64,000 nucleotides of DNA from Sphagnum magellanicum (GCA_021904315.1 CM038913.1:5765958-5829957), one strand, 5' to 3'; shown: positions 50,362 through 62,893, numbered from the stretch's first letter. Program-made: numbers and translations. Notes: a model not told the origin generated them from the sequence alone.

Positions 50362-50635
50362 CAAACTTGCAACATCACACACTTGCAAAAACATCCACTG
50401 GTTGGAATTTGGAACCTAAGTGCCTTGCACCATGACATTTGCAACAACGTCCACTGGTTGGAACCAAGCGCCTTGCAGTATCATATTTGCAACAATATCC
50501 AACCACCAGGCGCCTTGCAACATCACATTTGCAACAATATCCAGTCATGGACCAAAGTGCTTTGCAACATCCATTGACAGAACCAAGTGCGTGCAACAAT
50601 TACATTTACAATGTCCAGTGATGGAGCCAAGCTTA
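50362..50635. repeat. Minisatellite, about 50-bp unit, five copies
   Basis: The unit contains GCCTTGCAACATCACATTTG, CAACAATATCCA and TGGTTGGAACCAAG-like parts. Copies start near 50366, 50419, 50470, 50510 and 50560 and decay toward the 3' end. Frames through it on both strands give repetitive peptides (for example TFATTSTGW and CCKCDVARRL), which are by-products of the repeat. Confidence 0.8.
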
Positions 50636-51989
50636 CATTCAATAAGCATTACTACTTCTCAAATCAGTAGTAGATTTTGCAAGTTTTCAAGAGTCAAAAG
50701 TTAAACCTGCATACCATTCTGTAGATCATCCTCTCCACAGCACTCATGTGTCAAACCATGTGCAGTTTGAATTGGGAGCTTGCAGCTCAATAAGTTTTGA
50801 CAAACACTGGAATGCAACAAACCTTGTGTACGATACTAATACATAGAAAACATGCACACATCTACATATAACTGTCATGGTTCTACTCACAAATCTACTT
50901 CCTTTGTCAAGAGCTCTGACTCAATTGATTTTGGTACTCAAAATCCCAATAACCTGAGTTTCTTCTTCACTGGTGGCTGGATGGTAGCATGTCAGCAACC
51001 ACTGATTGCCCCACACACTCATCCTGCAATACAATCATGCAATCTGGAAGTATCCTGCAAACTAGTATCCAAGCAAAATGCATCTACAGACTCCAGACAG
51101 GTTGCCAGAGGACACACCTTTGTACATGACAGGGGTGAGGGAATGAATTACCATTCGCAGGAGACGACTCCAAAATCCAGAGGAGAGTTGTAAAACAAGG
51201 ACAAAGTGCCAAGGTTGAAACCATTTCATTTGAGGACTGGTAAATGGTCCAACAATTCTGAGGCCCACTTTACAGGCAAGGGGATTATCTCCCCATTCCA
51301 TTCAACCTGGAGTGCTAAGCACCACAATATGTAAACTATACTAAGCACATCTTGCATACTCTCTTCCTATCATGGAGAGAGATGCACATCCAGTAGGCTA
51401 CATCCTGAATTTAAATCCCATGTATAGGATTGGATGGCTTTCTTTGATTTGCAAACATTCATGGAACTTTCATCAATGAAGCTATCCCAAGCTTTTGGAA
51501 GCTAATTTGAAAAGCAGCTGTTGAGGAAGCCATGGGGGAGGCGGGGTGGGGACGGAGGGGAGGGGGGGGGGGGGTGGGGGCCATCATGTGCTTTTTTACT
51601 CTTCTCCAAAGGCTCTGCACATCTTGTGAACTATGGGAAAACTACTTGCAATGGGATCTATATAACATTACTAGAAATGTAAATGGGCAAACAGGAAAAT
51701 TTATCAAAGGCTAACATAAAAGCTACAGACCAGCAGCTGGTCCCTATTTCTGCCAACAAAAAAACAATGAAAAAAGAAGATTGATTATACACAGATGAAG
51801 GCACTAACAGCAACTTATTATGTAGTTGCAATGGAATGAGGAAATGAAGTGTGGTCCCACAACAACTTTGGCTCTTAAGTGAACTTAGCATTTAGCACTG
51901 GTTCACATTGGTCAAGTGATTGTCTCAGAACTTGATTGCCATCAGAACAAGCAACAGGCCACAAACCTTTGATTACTGGTACCATGACA
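50636..51989. other. No recognised gene; 3' flank of the HECT gene
   Basis: Mixed composition. A 113-codon plus frame (50852-51193) and opposing frames were read and not recognised. A G-rich stretch is at 51530-51580. Because the HECT gene ends at 51990 on the minus strand, its 3' untranslated region should start here. Confidence 0.4.
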
Positions 51990-54900
51990 CTATCGGAGCT
52001 GAAATTGGTTGCCAGTTTCAAATATAGCGGTTGTGAGGTTGTTGTGAAGTTCTTCATATGTGTCATAATCAGGGAGAATAAGTTCATTGAAACATGTGTG
52101 AGCCTGTCAGAAACAAAACCAATTTAGTAAATACAGAGTTTGTTGATAGGACAAAAAAGTTGCTGTGCAGACATGATCTCTGGCTAATCTGTGTTTGTGA
52201 CATGCTTGTGCCATATCTGTGAGATTGCAGATATATATCCAAAACAACACTTTGGTAGCAGCACAAGGAATGCAGTCATAACCTTATGAGAGTCACTCAC
52301 AAAGTGTCAGACCATCATGTTAATCCCAAATAGCAGTGATGAGCTGCCATGACTACCCACTGACTGCATTGGATACCAATGGTGGGTATGGGAGGGGAGA
52401 AGTATACAATAATCCACCCAAAATTGCAACCAATTTATTATATAAAATCTGAATCCTGAGTTTCTATTGCATTTCCAGAAGCAACAGAAGACTCGATCAT
52501 GATGTTGCCCAGCACTTAAGAGAAATAGCTAAATAGAAAATGGTGACTTCATACAAGCTGCAATGAGCTTGTGAGGTAAAGCTTCATTTCATTTGAGCTT
52601 GTCCCTATGCAAGCAAGCACTTAAGCCTAAGGCATAGAGAAGCCTACATAGAGAGAGGATACACTCAAATGGAAGGAGTGCATGAGAATACTCAGTGAGG
52701 GATCCCCTTCAAGCATGCAACATGAGTTAAGAAAGTACCTGTGGAAGCCTAGTAGAGTCTGAGACACGCACAATGTGGAAAGACCTTAAGCCTTCACTAC
52801 CTCGCAACCCCTGTAAGCAAACACCACCCCATTCAATCCATTGCAAGGCAGAAGCTGACTGATATTACCATCTAAACCTATCACATTTATGTTCCACACA
52901 AAGAGGCCCTTGTCTTGGTACTGGCATCCTCTGACATCAAATTCAGAAGAGGCCAAAAACCAGAATCCCAATATTGCAAAGTTTTTGAAAACATTATTTG
53001 GTGCAAGCTGAACATACTTTTCAAGACAACCAACCATGTAAGGGTCAAGCTCATGGGTTCTCAGTCCCACTGGGTTAAGCTGCATGAGTTGGGAAGGAAT
53101 CTTGGAAGATTTCATGCAGAAAAAGGACTACTGAGGAATACTCAGGATAACATCATTTCAGTTTAGATAAATGCCCAAATTCTCAAGCACAGGAGTTGTA
53201 CAGAATGTGAGGGTACCTTAAAACCTTCAGGAAAAGGGACCTGTGTTCCATGACACAAGACAAACAGAATCATATGAGGAACTTGACATGATGCAACGCA
53301 GAAATTCACACTTGTGAAGTAAAATCATCTACAATGCATCTAGAGAGCACTGCAATTTTTTTAAGAGATTAGGTGCACAGCAAAGACAAAACATATTGCG
53401 TTAGCAGGTATGAAAGTGGAGGTCGAATGATGTCTGGCTGCTGCTTAAAGAAGCCAAACTATGTGGGTCTTGTAACCAGCCTATCATACCTTTGATGTGC
53501 CAGTCACAAACTGTAGCAGTCGGGCTCTCATTTCTTGGTCCCAAGACTCTATCAACTGCAGCACAACTAAAAGCAGCTTGTCATTCAAGGCAAGTTTATA
53601 CCAGTTTTCTGAGTTGCTGCAGATTAGGCTAAAACAAGAAGTCTCTGTATGCAGCACTGATGAGCTTGATGAGAACAATAAAAAAGTTTGATTTACTTCA
53701 GTACATGGAGTAGATCTTGAAACCACTAATAGATAATCCATTGGAAGGATGAAAATCTTCAAAAATAGCAGCAGCTAACAGGAGAGAATAAGAGCACATA
53801 AACATGTACCTGCCAGAACCATCTGATCACGTGACATTCTGATGTGTCACTATAGCCTGCTTTGTAAACAGTGTTTTTTCTCCTGCAAATGTCAAAAGTA
53901 GGAAGAAACTCTAAGTTTAGACTTTGAAAGAATCCCCAACTATGGGCAGTTCTATGTCACTACATGTGTTGGGAATCCCTGAGGTCATAATGAGCAAATT
54001 GTTGACCTTGGACACCAGAACACAAAGAACACCTAAACAACTACAAGCCTCCTCTACTGTACATCTGAGACAAAATGTAATCAGTTGGAACTATTCATAT
54101 CACATCTAGATTGCATGGACCATTGCCACCCTACAATCCTTAATGAACCCCAGTAATAGTTGGACAGGTCACATTTTAATAAATCAGACAACGCACCAAT
54201 CAGCAGTGTCAATGGTTGGGAGGCCCCCAATCAGCCATTCAAGCTCATTCTCATCAAAGTGCTGCAACAAAATAGCAAACACATATAGTATGAGACACAC
54301 AATCACACCCTTTTGTTATATGAACCTTAAGATCGTTCCAAGCTCAAATCATGAAAGATTTGCTCACTTACATGGACAAAAGAGCACTGTCTTCTAACAG
54401 AACTTCAAGAACTCCTAATTAGACACCAGAAAGACTTATCTTCAAAACCTCCTCAGAAAGCACAAATTGTGGCCTGTAAATGAGCACTATCTTCTAACAG
54501 AACTTCAAGAATTGCTCTAGTGACCAGCACCATATGGAGAAATGGTGTGTTGTGGTTACTTTGCTTAATTCAAGATTCAAGGGCACCAACCTGTAAGAGA
54601 ATAGGATCAACAACACGGGCTAATCCAGTGCGCAGCGCTTGGAACTGGGGCTCCACACTCTCTATCCAAAAGATACACACTTATTTCAGGACATCCCCAC
54701 AACACTCCTTTCCATTCCAGTGGACATCAAAATAAGTAACATCTCCATTTACCAAATGATATACTCTTAGTTGCATGGTATCTAATATCAGCAAATAACC
54801 AATCCAACAAAATTTTTAAAAAAAAACTACAGGAAGATCTCCAGTGCTCAAAACAATGATTTCTACATAATCACAACCAATCTACTGCAGCCACTAAAGG

Positions 54901-57900
54901 ATCTTACAATTGAGAATGCAACACAAATGAACAAGTTACACAAAGGAAGTTCATATGCTGACGAGAAAGAGAAGCACAACATAGATGTTGCACCTTTGAG
55001 GCGCCAACTGGCCAAGAGATCTACATATTCCCGTTTGTTCTGTTCAGTCACCACCATCTCCTTGCCCTTCTCCTTGAGCTGCCCCACCAGAGCAATCATG
55101 AATACTTTGTCAATTAGAAGCTCAAAATCTCCTGTTACACCAAGATCCTAATGACTAAAAAAACAATTTCCAATTTCCTTTTCTTCCATGGAACTGCCTT
55201 CTTAATCAGTAGCATGTACACTACCCTATGGCCAATTCAAAGAGAAATCTCCTACATTGAGGAGTGCTAAGAATGTGAACCAGTAAAAGGGTCCTGGGTG
55301 GTAATCAGACTTGTTGTGATCTTCATTGTGGAGGTGCTCCAGATGGAAATACACTAATACAGTATTTCAAGACCAACAGTTTGCTAAGAGGGAGGGAGGG
55401 AGATGGTTGTAGTGACTACAAACCTCAACCTCCTCATATGCACCAAAGTTTTCTTTGTCCACGGAGAATGTCAAACTCAAGTCCACTCCTTCTAGCTTGT
55501 TCTCCAACAGCTGCAAATGAATTGAATTCTTGAGAAAATTTCCCCACCAAATTAAGTTTCTCGCCCCCCACCATTAGATACAAAAAGGATAATTATTCAT
55601 TCAGTCCCAGTGATAGTCCAAAAAACCTCCAGTTAACCCAATCCATAGAACCTATTGCATACTTCTAGGTAGGACTGCTAACTATCTATGACCAATCCAC
55701 ATGGCACCCAAAGAAAGCACATCCTATTAAAGTAGAGAATATCAACTCTGGCAGGTACAGCACATCAAATAAGCATTAGAACCAGCTAACATAAAACACC
55801 TGAATTAACAATGCCTAAAGAAAAAGAAGTGATGGTACCCAGCAAAGGCTCTTGTAGAACTGCACATCGACTGAGGCCATATCATGGTAGGTGACAGGTT
55901 TGTCGAGTATGCGTTTATATACAAGTCTAGTAAAATGTGCATCGAGAAGACATCCGTCCAAAAGAGCTTTTCCAACTATTGTCCCAATGAACTGGAAAAA
56001 GTCCAAGTGATCAGGATTTACACCCGAATTTTGTTTAATTTGGAATGTGTAGTCATCTGCTGCGCTGAGTGTGAAAAGAGCATATTGAGGGTTGAAAATC
56101 TCTTTGCTAAGAACACTGTACCAATCACGTGTGACTCCTCCATCATCCCTTCCAACCTCACCCACAAAGTGAACAGAGAGAGGGTTGCGCAAATCATCAT
56201 CACTAATTGAAGCAAACTGCAATGAGCCAGCATCCCCAAGTTTTTCATCAGTATCAATCATCATCAAACCTTCCATCAGCCCACAGCAACCCCAAACCAG
56301 ATTCTTCTCTTTTTTCAGATGCTACCTAAACCAATCCCAGGAAGCTGAAATTCTGTGAAATTATGCAAATGAGTAGAATTGTTTTGCTCATTGTTCATGA
56401 GACTATTAATGGGCAAGTTCCTGAGTGTGTTCAGAATGGTTGAATTTGCTGAATTATTTTCTCCCTGTCAGCCAATGGTTCCATTCTGAAATGGACCTGC
56501 AAATAATGACTTTGAAAACTTTTAACCTCATGGGAAACTCTAGAACTTCATCCAGCAATTCAATTGAAGAAGCCCAAAAATCTTAGGCCAACCTGTAGAT
56601 AAGAGTCCTGGAAGACATGATCCCGCCGCACTACAATCTGTAGTAGCCTCCGCTCACTTCTTGGTAGAGAGGGCTCTGCCTTTCCCCCATCACGCCCTTT
56701 TGACAGCTCCCTGAAATGGACAATTTTCAACATCAGTACAACAAGTCAGACATCAATTCGTATTCTTCCAAACAGTTTCAAGCCAAAGATCATGAAATCA
56801 GCACTCTTTTTTCTCAATCTTTTGGTGTGATTGAGTTGGCAGCATAAAGGCATCCCCAATACTTCCAAAGACCTATGTGTAATTCAATCGAAGTTTCCTC
56901 ATACTTGACCTCTGTCAACACAATAAGCATTCAATTCCATGCAATTATAAATCCCTATGATAGGACATCATCCACGTGGCCATCCCTGATCAAACATTCA
57001 ACTACTAACCTGAATGATGCAATAATCAGTGCCTGATTGCTAACAACCAGACCTCCAAAAACTACAGCACAAAAATCCACTTTCAGCATAATAAGATTGA
57101 ACATCTTGTTGTTATATACCTCCGAAGCCAATCACGCTTCATTCTAAAAATGGAGCCAATGCTTAAGTGGTCTTTGAGATCCTCAATAGACTTGATGTTA
57201 GGAACTTCAATGCCCGCTGGAGAAACACGACCACCCCGGCTGCTATGCAAACTTTCAAGCCTCACTGGTGGGGCTGGCAGGATTCCAGGTGGAATTGACA
57301 CAATGTGGTCATTGATGGACAACTGTATTGCAGCCGCTAAATCTGCAGCTGCACCCAATACCATACAAAACATCTTTTAGCTCCTGTAACAGAATTATGA
57401 AGAATAAGAATCAACCAAAGAATGTCAGATGCCTTGATCCACATAACAGATGGGAGATACAGAGGCACACTTACAGGCCTCTCTTCACATGTCCTTATAT
57501 TTTTTAATCTGTGACCAGACTTCAACTTTCTCCAGCCTTCCATGGCAAACCAAATCCAAGCAATGTCTAAGGAATATCAAAACTCATCACAAGTTTCATG
57601 GACTGTGTTCACCCAATTCTGACACCCAATTCACTGAACTGCAAAGTGAATTGTGATGAACATATATTGCACAAAATCATAATGCAAGTTTCTGTTCACA
57701 TATCCAAGCAATTTTGTGGTAGTTGGTCAACAATGACCACTATTTGCAGCTCCTTGCACCAGATTGATTTTCAGGTTCACTTGACTGCTGGATCTTTCAT
57801 CCTACAGCTATATACATCATCATTCAAACAAACAAGAGCAGCCAATCAAAGGAACAATTCACAAAAAACACTAGGAAATCTAATCAGAAGATATGTCTAC

Positions 57901-58870
57901 TTTCTCGGAGTACAACCATCCATGTGATGCACAACAAGGGGAAGCTTTTTTCACTTACTAGTGTGGTGAGCATGTGTGAAAGATACATACATCAAGAACC
58001 CCAAAGTCTGCAGAGCTGTTCACAAGACAGAATCTAGAGAACTGACCCCACAAAAGCCCCTCAAGGATTGTCACTATCTTCAATCCTGCGATTATTGATA
58101 AACAGTATGACCACACAAGATGGTGAACTGTTTCAATAGTGGTGCACTGCTCCCCACTTTCCAACATTGACAAAACTGGGGGCATCAGCAAACAAACACT
58201 GCTAACAGATATCAAATTCCACTCAATTGGAACTTTTTCTGTGTCCTTCTATCAAGGCCATTTGTGATGAGCAAGCACTTCACAGTGTAACCCACCGAAA
58301 GTGTGAAATTTAGCGCCCTAGTAAGGCTTTCCCACGGATGTCAACATCATTAACGGATGCTGCTGCATGTGTATAAATGCAGCTGAAACTTGGACTGAGC
58401 ACCCCTCAGTCCCAACATTCTTGATGGTCTCAGTTCTTCTACATAGAAGAAGAAAAGCATGGCAAAATGGTTTGCGATACACTGACCCATCATGGAGTAG
58501 AAGAGGAAAACGAGACACAAGGAAGAGATGGGGTGAGAAAGAGAGAGCAGTCCCTGAGAGTTCAGAGATGAGTGACCATGCGGCAGGCTCAGAAGGGAAG
58601 GGGAAAAAAAAGAAAACAAACAAAGACTCCCGTAGAGGCACAGGCAAACGAGGAAGGGTAAGGCAAACCTTCACGGCGCCGTTGCATGCGTCGTCTGTGC
58701 CAGGAGCATAGTGCCAACACAGACACCATCATAACTGTTGACATCCACGCCCATGCTAGCAGAAACACCGGCTGCAGCACATGTGCTAGAGAAGAAGAGG
58801 AGGAGGAGGAGCTGCCGCTGCTGCTTCCTGCTGCCAACAGTGGCCGGTGTACTAACAAAACCCCCACCAT
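51990..58870 (-). CDS. HECT-type E3 ubiquitin ligase with N-terminal membrane segment
   Basis: Exons, 5' to 3': 58669-58870, 57991-58175, 57741-57801 (uncertain), 57475-57566, 57120-57373, 56593-56710, 55839-56216, 55424-55510, 54994-55078, 54591-54661, 54197-54261, 53810-53882, 53490-53555, 53217-53240, 52739-52810, 51990-52103. All phases join to give about 648 residues. The start MVGVLLVHRPLLAAG sits in ACCATGG. A Ser run and a hydrophobic helix follow at about residues 30-56 (VFLLAWAWMSTVMMVSVLAL), then the basic sequence HRRRMQRRR, suggesting a membrane anchor. A second hydrophobic stretch lies near residue 90-110. The HECT domain fills about residues 285-648: RRLLQIVVRRDHVFQDSYLQ, VHFVGEVGRDDGGVTRDWY, NPDHLDFFQFIGTIVGKALL, VTEQNKREYVDLLASWRLK, RARLLQFVTGTSK, and the catalytic site LPQAHTCFNEL (Cys about residue 615). 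The end FQLR keeps Phe four residues from the terminus, important in HECT ligases. The HECT text recalls HACE1/NEDD4 more than UPL1-UPL7 as I know them. Confidence 0.9.
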
Positions 58871-59530
58871 GGTTCCGTCTTCTCTACCAATAGACCCAAC
58901 TTCCTAAGCTCTCAGTTGTCTCCACACACTGCTGCTGCTCCAGAAAGACACAACCCTCCTGAAGCCGCAAAATCTCACCACCAGCCAAATTTCAAATCCT
59001 TGAAACCACCACCGATTGCACAAAATCTTTCTTCCATATACTCTGAAGGCTGCTGCACTTGCCTCCTCCGCATGATCAAGGAGACGACCTATCTCTCGCT
59101 TTCTCCTCCTCCTCTCCACTTTCCCCTCTTCCCTTCCCACAGGCTTTGCTCCTGCTCTACTGCCTCGCTACAACAACGCAACGCAGCGAAGGTTGCTCTT
59201 TCTCTTTTTTCTAGGTTTTCGGAGGGGCTAACGGTTCTTCCGCTTCTCCTGCAGTGGATACTGGATGGAATGAGGCGATATCGGTATCTATACGAAGCTC
59301 TGAAGCCTGCGGAGACGGATACAACACCGGAGAGCGAAGATCCGAAACCGTCGCTCCACAAATCTCTTGCATCCGCATGCATCTAGAGGAGCTATGCCAT
59401 TTCGCTCCTCATCTTCTTCTTCCACCTCCTTCGGCTTCGTGTGTTCTCCGCCCCACGGCCGTCGTCCTTCGCGCAGCAAGCAAAGAGGTCCGTAAATTCA
59501 GGACCTCAATGACGGCTTGAAATGACGGGC
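58871..59530. promoter_or_regulatory. 5' flank of the HECT gene
   Basis: CG-containing and C/T-rich on the plus strand, as in the flank of the WDR48 homologue. It probably holds the 5' untranslated region and promoter for the minus-strand HECT gene. Opposing frames of 97 codons (minus, 59089-59382) and 156 codons (plus, 58916-59386) give no known protein and are typical of such unmethylated flanks. CG density falls sharply after about 59530. Confidence 0.45.
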
Positions 59531-61030
59531 GATAACCCCCTTCCCCATGAGGACTCACTCAAATAGAATCTTTTTCGTCACCTGGATTATCGGGATTTTT
59601 TTACTTGCTTTTTACCTCTGGAAAAAAACAAAACCCCACCAAAAATAACATAGAATAGAATAAAATAAAATAAATCTCAATACTTATTTTGGCCCTATGC
59701 ATAGGGTACTCTTTCTTTTGGTTTGGGGGGGGGGGGGGGGGGGTGGTTGCTGAATTTGTTTGTTGTGTAGTGCCATACCAAGTTCATCATTTCAGGGCTG
59801 AATAATTACTTTATTTCAAAAAATCTCAAAAAAATTTCTTTATTTTCCTTCACAAAAAAAATTTCTTTTGAAAAAATTTTTTTAGGGAAATTTTAAACAT
59901 TTCTGAAAATAATAATAGAATTAAATTAGTTTCCAACCTACGAAAGGTGTTATGGTATTTGCAAATTTAACATTATTGAATTGGGCTATTCATGTTTCCA
60001 AAAAAAAAAAATTTTAAATCATTATGGATTTTATTTTTTATTTTTTTGCAATTAATTAAAATATGATGGGACCATTTGGGAAGAGAAGAGACACGAATCA
60101 ATTTGACCCACTTGTCAAATCTTGTGGGAGACGGAAAAAAGAAGAAAGACAAAGCTTGACGTAAGTAAGCACATGAAAGAACAAATAAAGAGCATTCGTT
60201 CAACGTAGATTGACGTTGCCCTTAAGCTTCAAAAGACGCCCTTAAGCTTCAAAAGACACGAGAGGGGTTACCCCACTCCCCCCCTCCCCACTTGGCTTCC
60301 TCTCATAACAAAATTTTTTTAAAAAAAAAATTAAATGTAATTTTGGAATCGAACAATTTGTTGGGAGTTTTTGCTTTACTTTACTCAAGGCGGCTCCAAC
60401 TTTAGGGTTTTCGGAGTTGATAATTTTGTAACCGACATAAAGAGAGAACATTGCAAGTAAGTGCTTGACCCTCCCTTGAGGTTTGATATCATGCACATAC
60501 GTGACATAGTTGAGCCGTGACATAGTTTAGTTTACCGTAGCCTAAGGTCAGCTTCCACATTGACAAGATGAATAAATTCTTCTTTTTTTTTTTTTTTTTT
60601 TCAAAAAAATTATTTATTTTTGAAATTTTAAATTATCTACTATGATATTTTTTTAATATGAGGAGTGAAATTAATCAAAATTTATTTGCTTCCAATAATA
60701 ATTTTGATGGTTTTTTTTTTACACCTCATTGTTATATTTTCATGAAAATTTGTTTCACTATTTTAAAGGATTATTATTTTATTATGAAATGAACCCTTGG
60801 GGGGGTAAAAATTAGGTTTGTTCAGTAGCCTTGGTTAGCTTGATTATTGTTTTACCCTAGTTTAAGTGGGTTGTCATTGGGTTAGATATACACCTTGTGA
60901 CATCTAGCATGACCTCATGGTGAATTGTGAACCGATAACCACGTGATGGGTAACTGTGCCCTGGGTTAAATAGACCTTACACTGGTACCATGGTAAACAA
61001 CCAGTATGGTTCGTAATCACGTGTTCAGAT
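59531..61030. other. AT-rich sequence with homopolymers
   Basis: It has a G run of about 19 at 59725-59743, many A and T runs, and a 21-bp direct duplication at 60219-60260 with core CCCTTAAGCTTCAAAAGACG. No gene was recognised. A 93-codon minus frame (60242-60523) was read and not recognised. Confidence 0.5.
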
Positions 61031-61385
61031 TTTGGGGGCTCCTTCGCGCTTTCACCAGTTGTACTGGTGATTTGGTTTCTGCATGTGGATGAAACCTACC
61101 TTTCTTTGCATTTTCTTCACAGGTTATGGATGTAAACCATGGATGTCCAACGAGAAACCTACCTTTCTTTGCATTTCCTTCACACATTATGGATGTAAAC
61201 CATGGATGCCCAATGAAGAAGAGACACATCATTAAGACGACCTTATGATTGCGGACGGGCTCCTTCGTGCTTTGGTTTCTGCATGTGGATGAAACCTACT
61301 TTTCTCAGCACGTTGTTCTTCAGGGGTTATGGATGTATAAATCATGGATGTCCATTGAGGAAGAGACACCACATCATTGAGACAA
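61031..61385. repeat. Nested tandem duplication
   Basis: The block GGGCTCCTTCG...TTTGGTTTCTGCATGTGGATGAAACCTAC occurs near 61037 and again near 61257. Inside the first, a shorter unit GAAACCTACCTTTCTTTGCA followed by TATGGATGTAAACCATGGATG is itself repeated (near 61090 and 61151). Each larger unit ends in GAAGAGACAC and CATCATT. So there is a unit of about 62 bp within a unit of about 220 bp. Confidence 0.78.
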
Positions 61386-61923
61386 CTTGGGGCTCATAGC
61401 TGGTTATGAGCCCCTAATCATCCATCAGTTGGGCTATTTGAGTTGATTATGCTTTTTACATGCCAAAAATCATCCAATGGATGGTGCGTATCCTTTTCTT
61501 GCATGCAATAACTTCCAATGTTGGTAACTATGATTGGCAAATGCAAAAAAAAATGAGCCATTTTTCTCTCCAAAAATCAAAACACAAAAAATTTGCAATT
61601 GGGAAATAGATGAAAGTAGGTATGGATAATTGAATCATAGCAATTGTTTGTTTGGGGTACCAAAAAAAATTTCTTCCCCATGCTATATGATGGTTATTTA
61701 TTTATTTATTTATTTCTTTTTTTTTGGTGCCCAAAGATATTGATGAACCTTATGTATTTTTGTGCAATACTTGGGACTCTACAAATCACACAATTTATTC
61801 ACAATTTAAAAAATAGTTATTCTTTTCTACCCTCGGTTAACAAGTCCCTCCAACCCCCGCCCCTCTAGAAGCACTCAAAAGAAATTACCTAGTATATTTG
61901 GAGACCCCTTACACACAGTATTT
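61386..61923. other. Nothing recognised
   Basis: AT-rich, with a (TTTA)n run near 61696-61715. No coding signal was seen. Confidence 0.45.
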
Positions 61924-62308
61924 GTGCATTCACACTTGATGTTAAGTCCATGTTAAATGAAAATCTAGGTGGCATGCAATGTTAAATAGGTGATAGTTTA
62001 AAGTTCCATGAATGTTAACTTAACATAAAATTTTCATAGTAAAAGTGCATTCATACTCAATGTTAGGGACACTAGTGTTGAGTCCCCTAACACCATGCTA
62101 GTCATTTAGGACTTACACCTACTTACCATGAACATTCAGCTATCGCCCATTCACCATTTGGGGGCCACCTAGGATGCCACCTAGATTTTCATTTAACACT
62201 TACTTAACATCAAGTGTGAAGGCACCATAAGTAGGTTTAAGTCTTAAATGACTACCGTGATATTAGAGGACTTGACACTAAAGTCCCTAACATTAAGTGT
62301 GAATGCAC
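61924..62308. mobile_element. Overlapping palindromic (MITE-like) elements A and B
   Basis: Element A, 61924-62225, begins GTGCATTCACACTTGATGTT and ends with a near reverse complement (TAACATCAAGTGTGAAGGCAC). The inner flanks AAATGAAAATCTAGGTGGCA and TGCCACCTAGATTTTCATTT are also inverted copies. Element B, 62045-62308, begins GTGCATTCATACTCAATGTT and ends CTAACATTAAGTGTGAATGC plus AC. Its inner arms TTAGGACTTACACCTACTTA and TAAGTAGGTTTAAGTCTTAA pair as well. A and B overlap by about 180 bp. No transposase. The long arms suggest a fold-back or MITE family. Confidence 0.8.
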
Positions 62309-62684
62309 ATTAAGTGATACCCTGAACATTATGCACCTTGCATGTAAATTCTGTCACATTTTCAGACCCTCATAAGTTTTATTAAGGGCAGTGCTGATTT
62401 GGTGTGCTGAATGTGCCTTAGCTGCTGATTCTGAAGTTTCCTATGTTCCCTGGGCTAGTTCCAGAATTGGCACTAGTTTGCCCATTCTCTAGTGCATAAG
62501 GTGGTACTGCCTTGGAACAGGTTTTGGAACATACCTTGGCAGAACTTGGCAAAAACAAAACAAAAAAAAAAACCCTAAACTTTGTTTAAACCCTAAACCT
62601 AAACATATGCAGACCATGAGGTTTAAGAGGAGAGAGTTCTAACACCAACTCATTAAGAGTGGGAGACATCTTTCACTTATAAAA
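62309..62684. other. Nothing recognised; short telomere-like motifs
   Basis: Contains AACCCTAAAC, AAACCCTAAACCTAAAC and an A run near 62560-62600. The degenerate telomere-like units are too few for a true interstitial telomere. Confidence 0.45.
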
Positions 62685-62893
62685 GAGCATTCACACTTGG
62701 TGTTAGGGACTTTAAGGTTGAGTCACCTAACACCATGCTACCAATTTAGGACTTAAACCTAGTTACCATGAAAATTTTATGTCAAGCTAACATTCACTTA
62801 ACATTAAGCTATCACCCATTTAACATTGGGTGCCATCTAGGATGCCACCTAGATTTCCATTTAACATTAACTTAACATCAAGTGTGAATGCAC
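62685..62893. mobile_element. Palindromic (MITE-like) element C
   Basis: Begins GAGCATTCACACTTGGTGTT and ends TAACATCAAGTGTGAATGCA plus C. It shares with B the segment TTAGGGAC..TTGAGTC..CCTAACACCATGCTA, and with A the segment GGATGCCACCTAGATTTCCA. It looks like a shorter, mosaic member of the same family. Confidence 0.78.

Noticed and set aside
50362-50635. Possible CRISPR-like array or repeat protein
   Set aside because: Units are imperfect, contiguous and without unique spacers; this is a nuclear minisatellite.
58916-59386. 156-codon plus-strand frame upstream of the HECT gene
   Set aside because: Lies in the CG-rich 5' flank, where long chance frames on both strands are expected; no homology seen.
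62571-62605. Interstitial telomere sequence
   Set aside because: Only two to three degenerate CCCTAAA units here, and similar single units at about 1392, 24206, 44607, 49024 and 63012. These look like chance or telo-box motifs, not a telomeric array.
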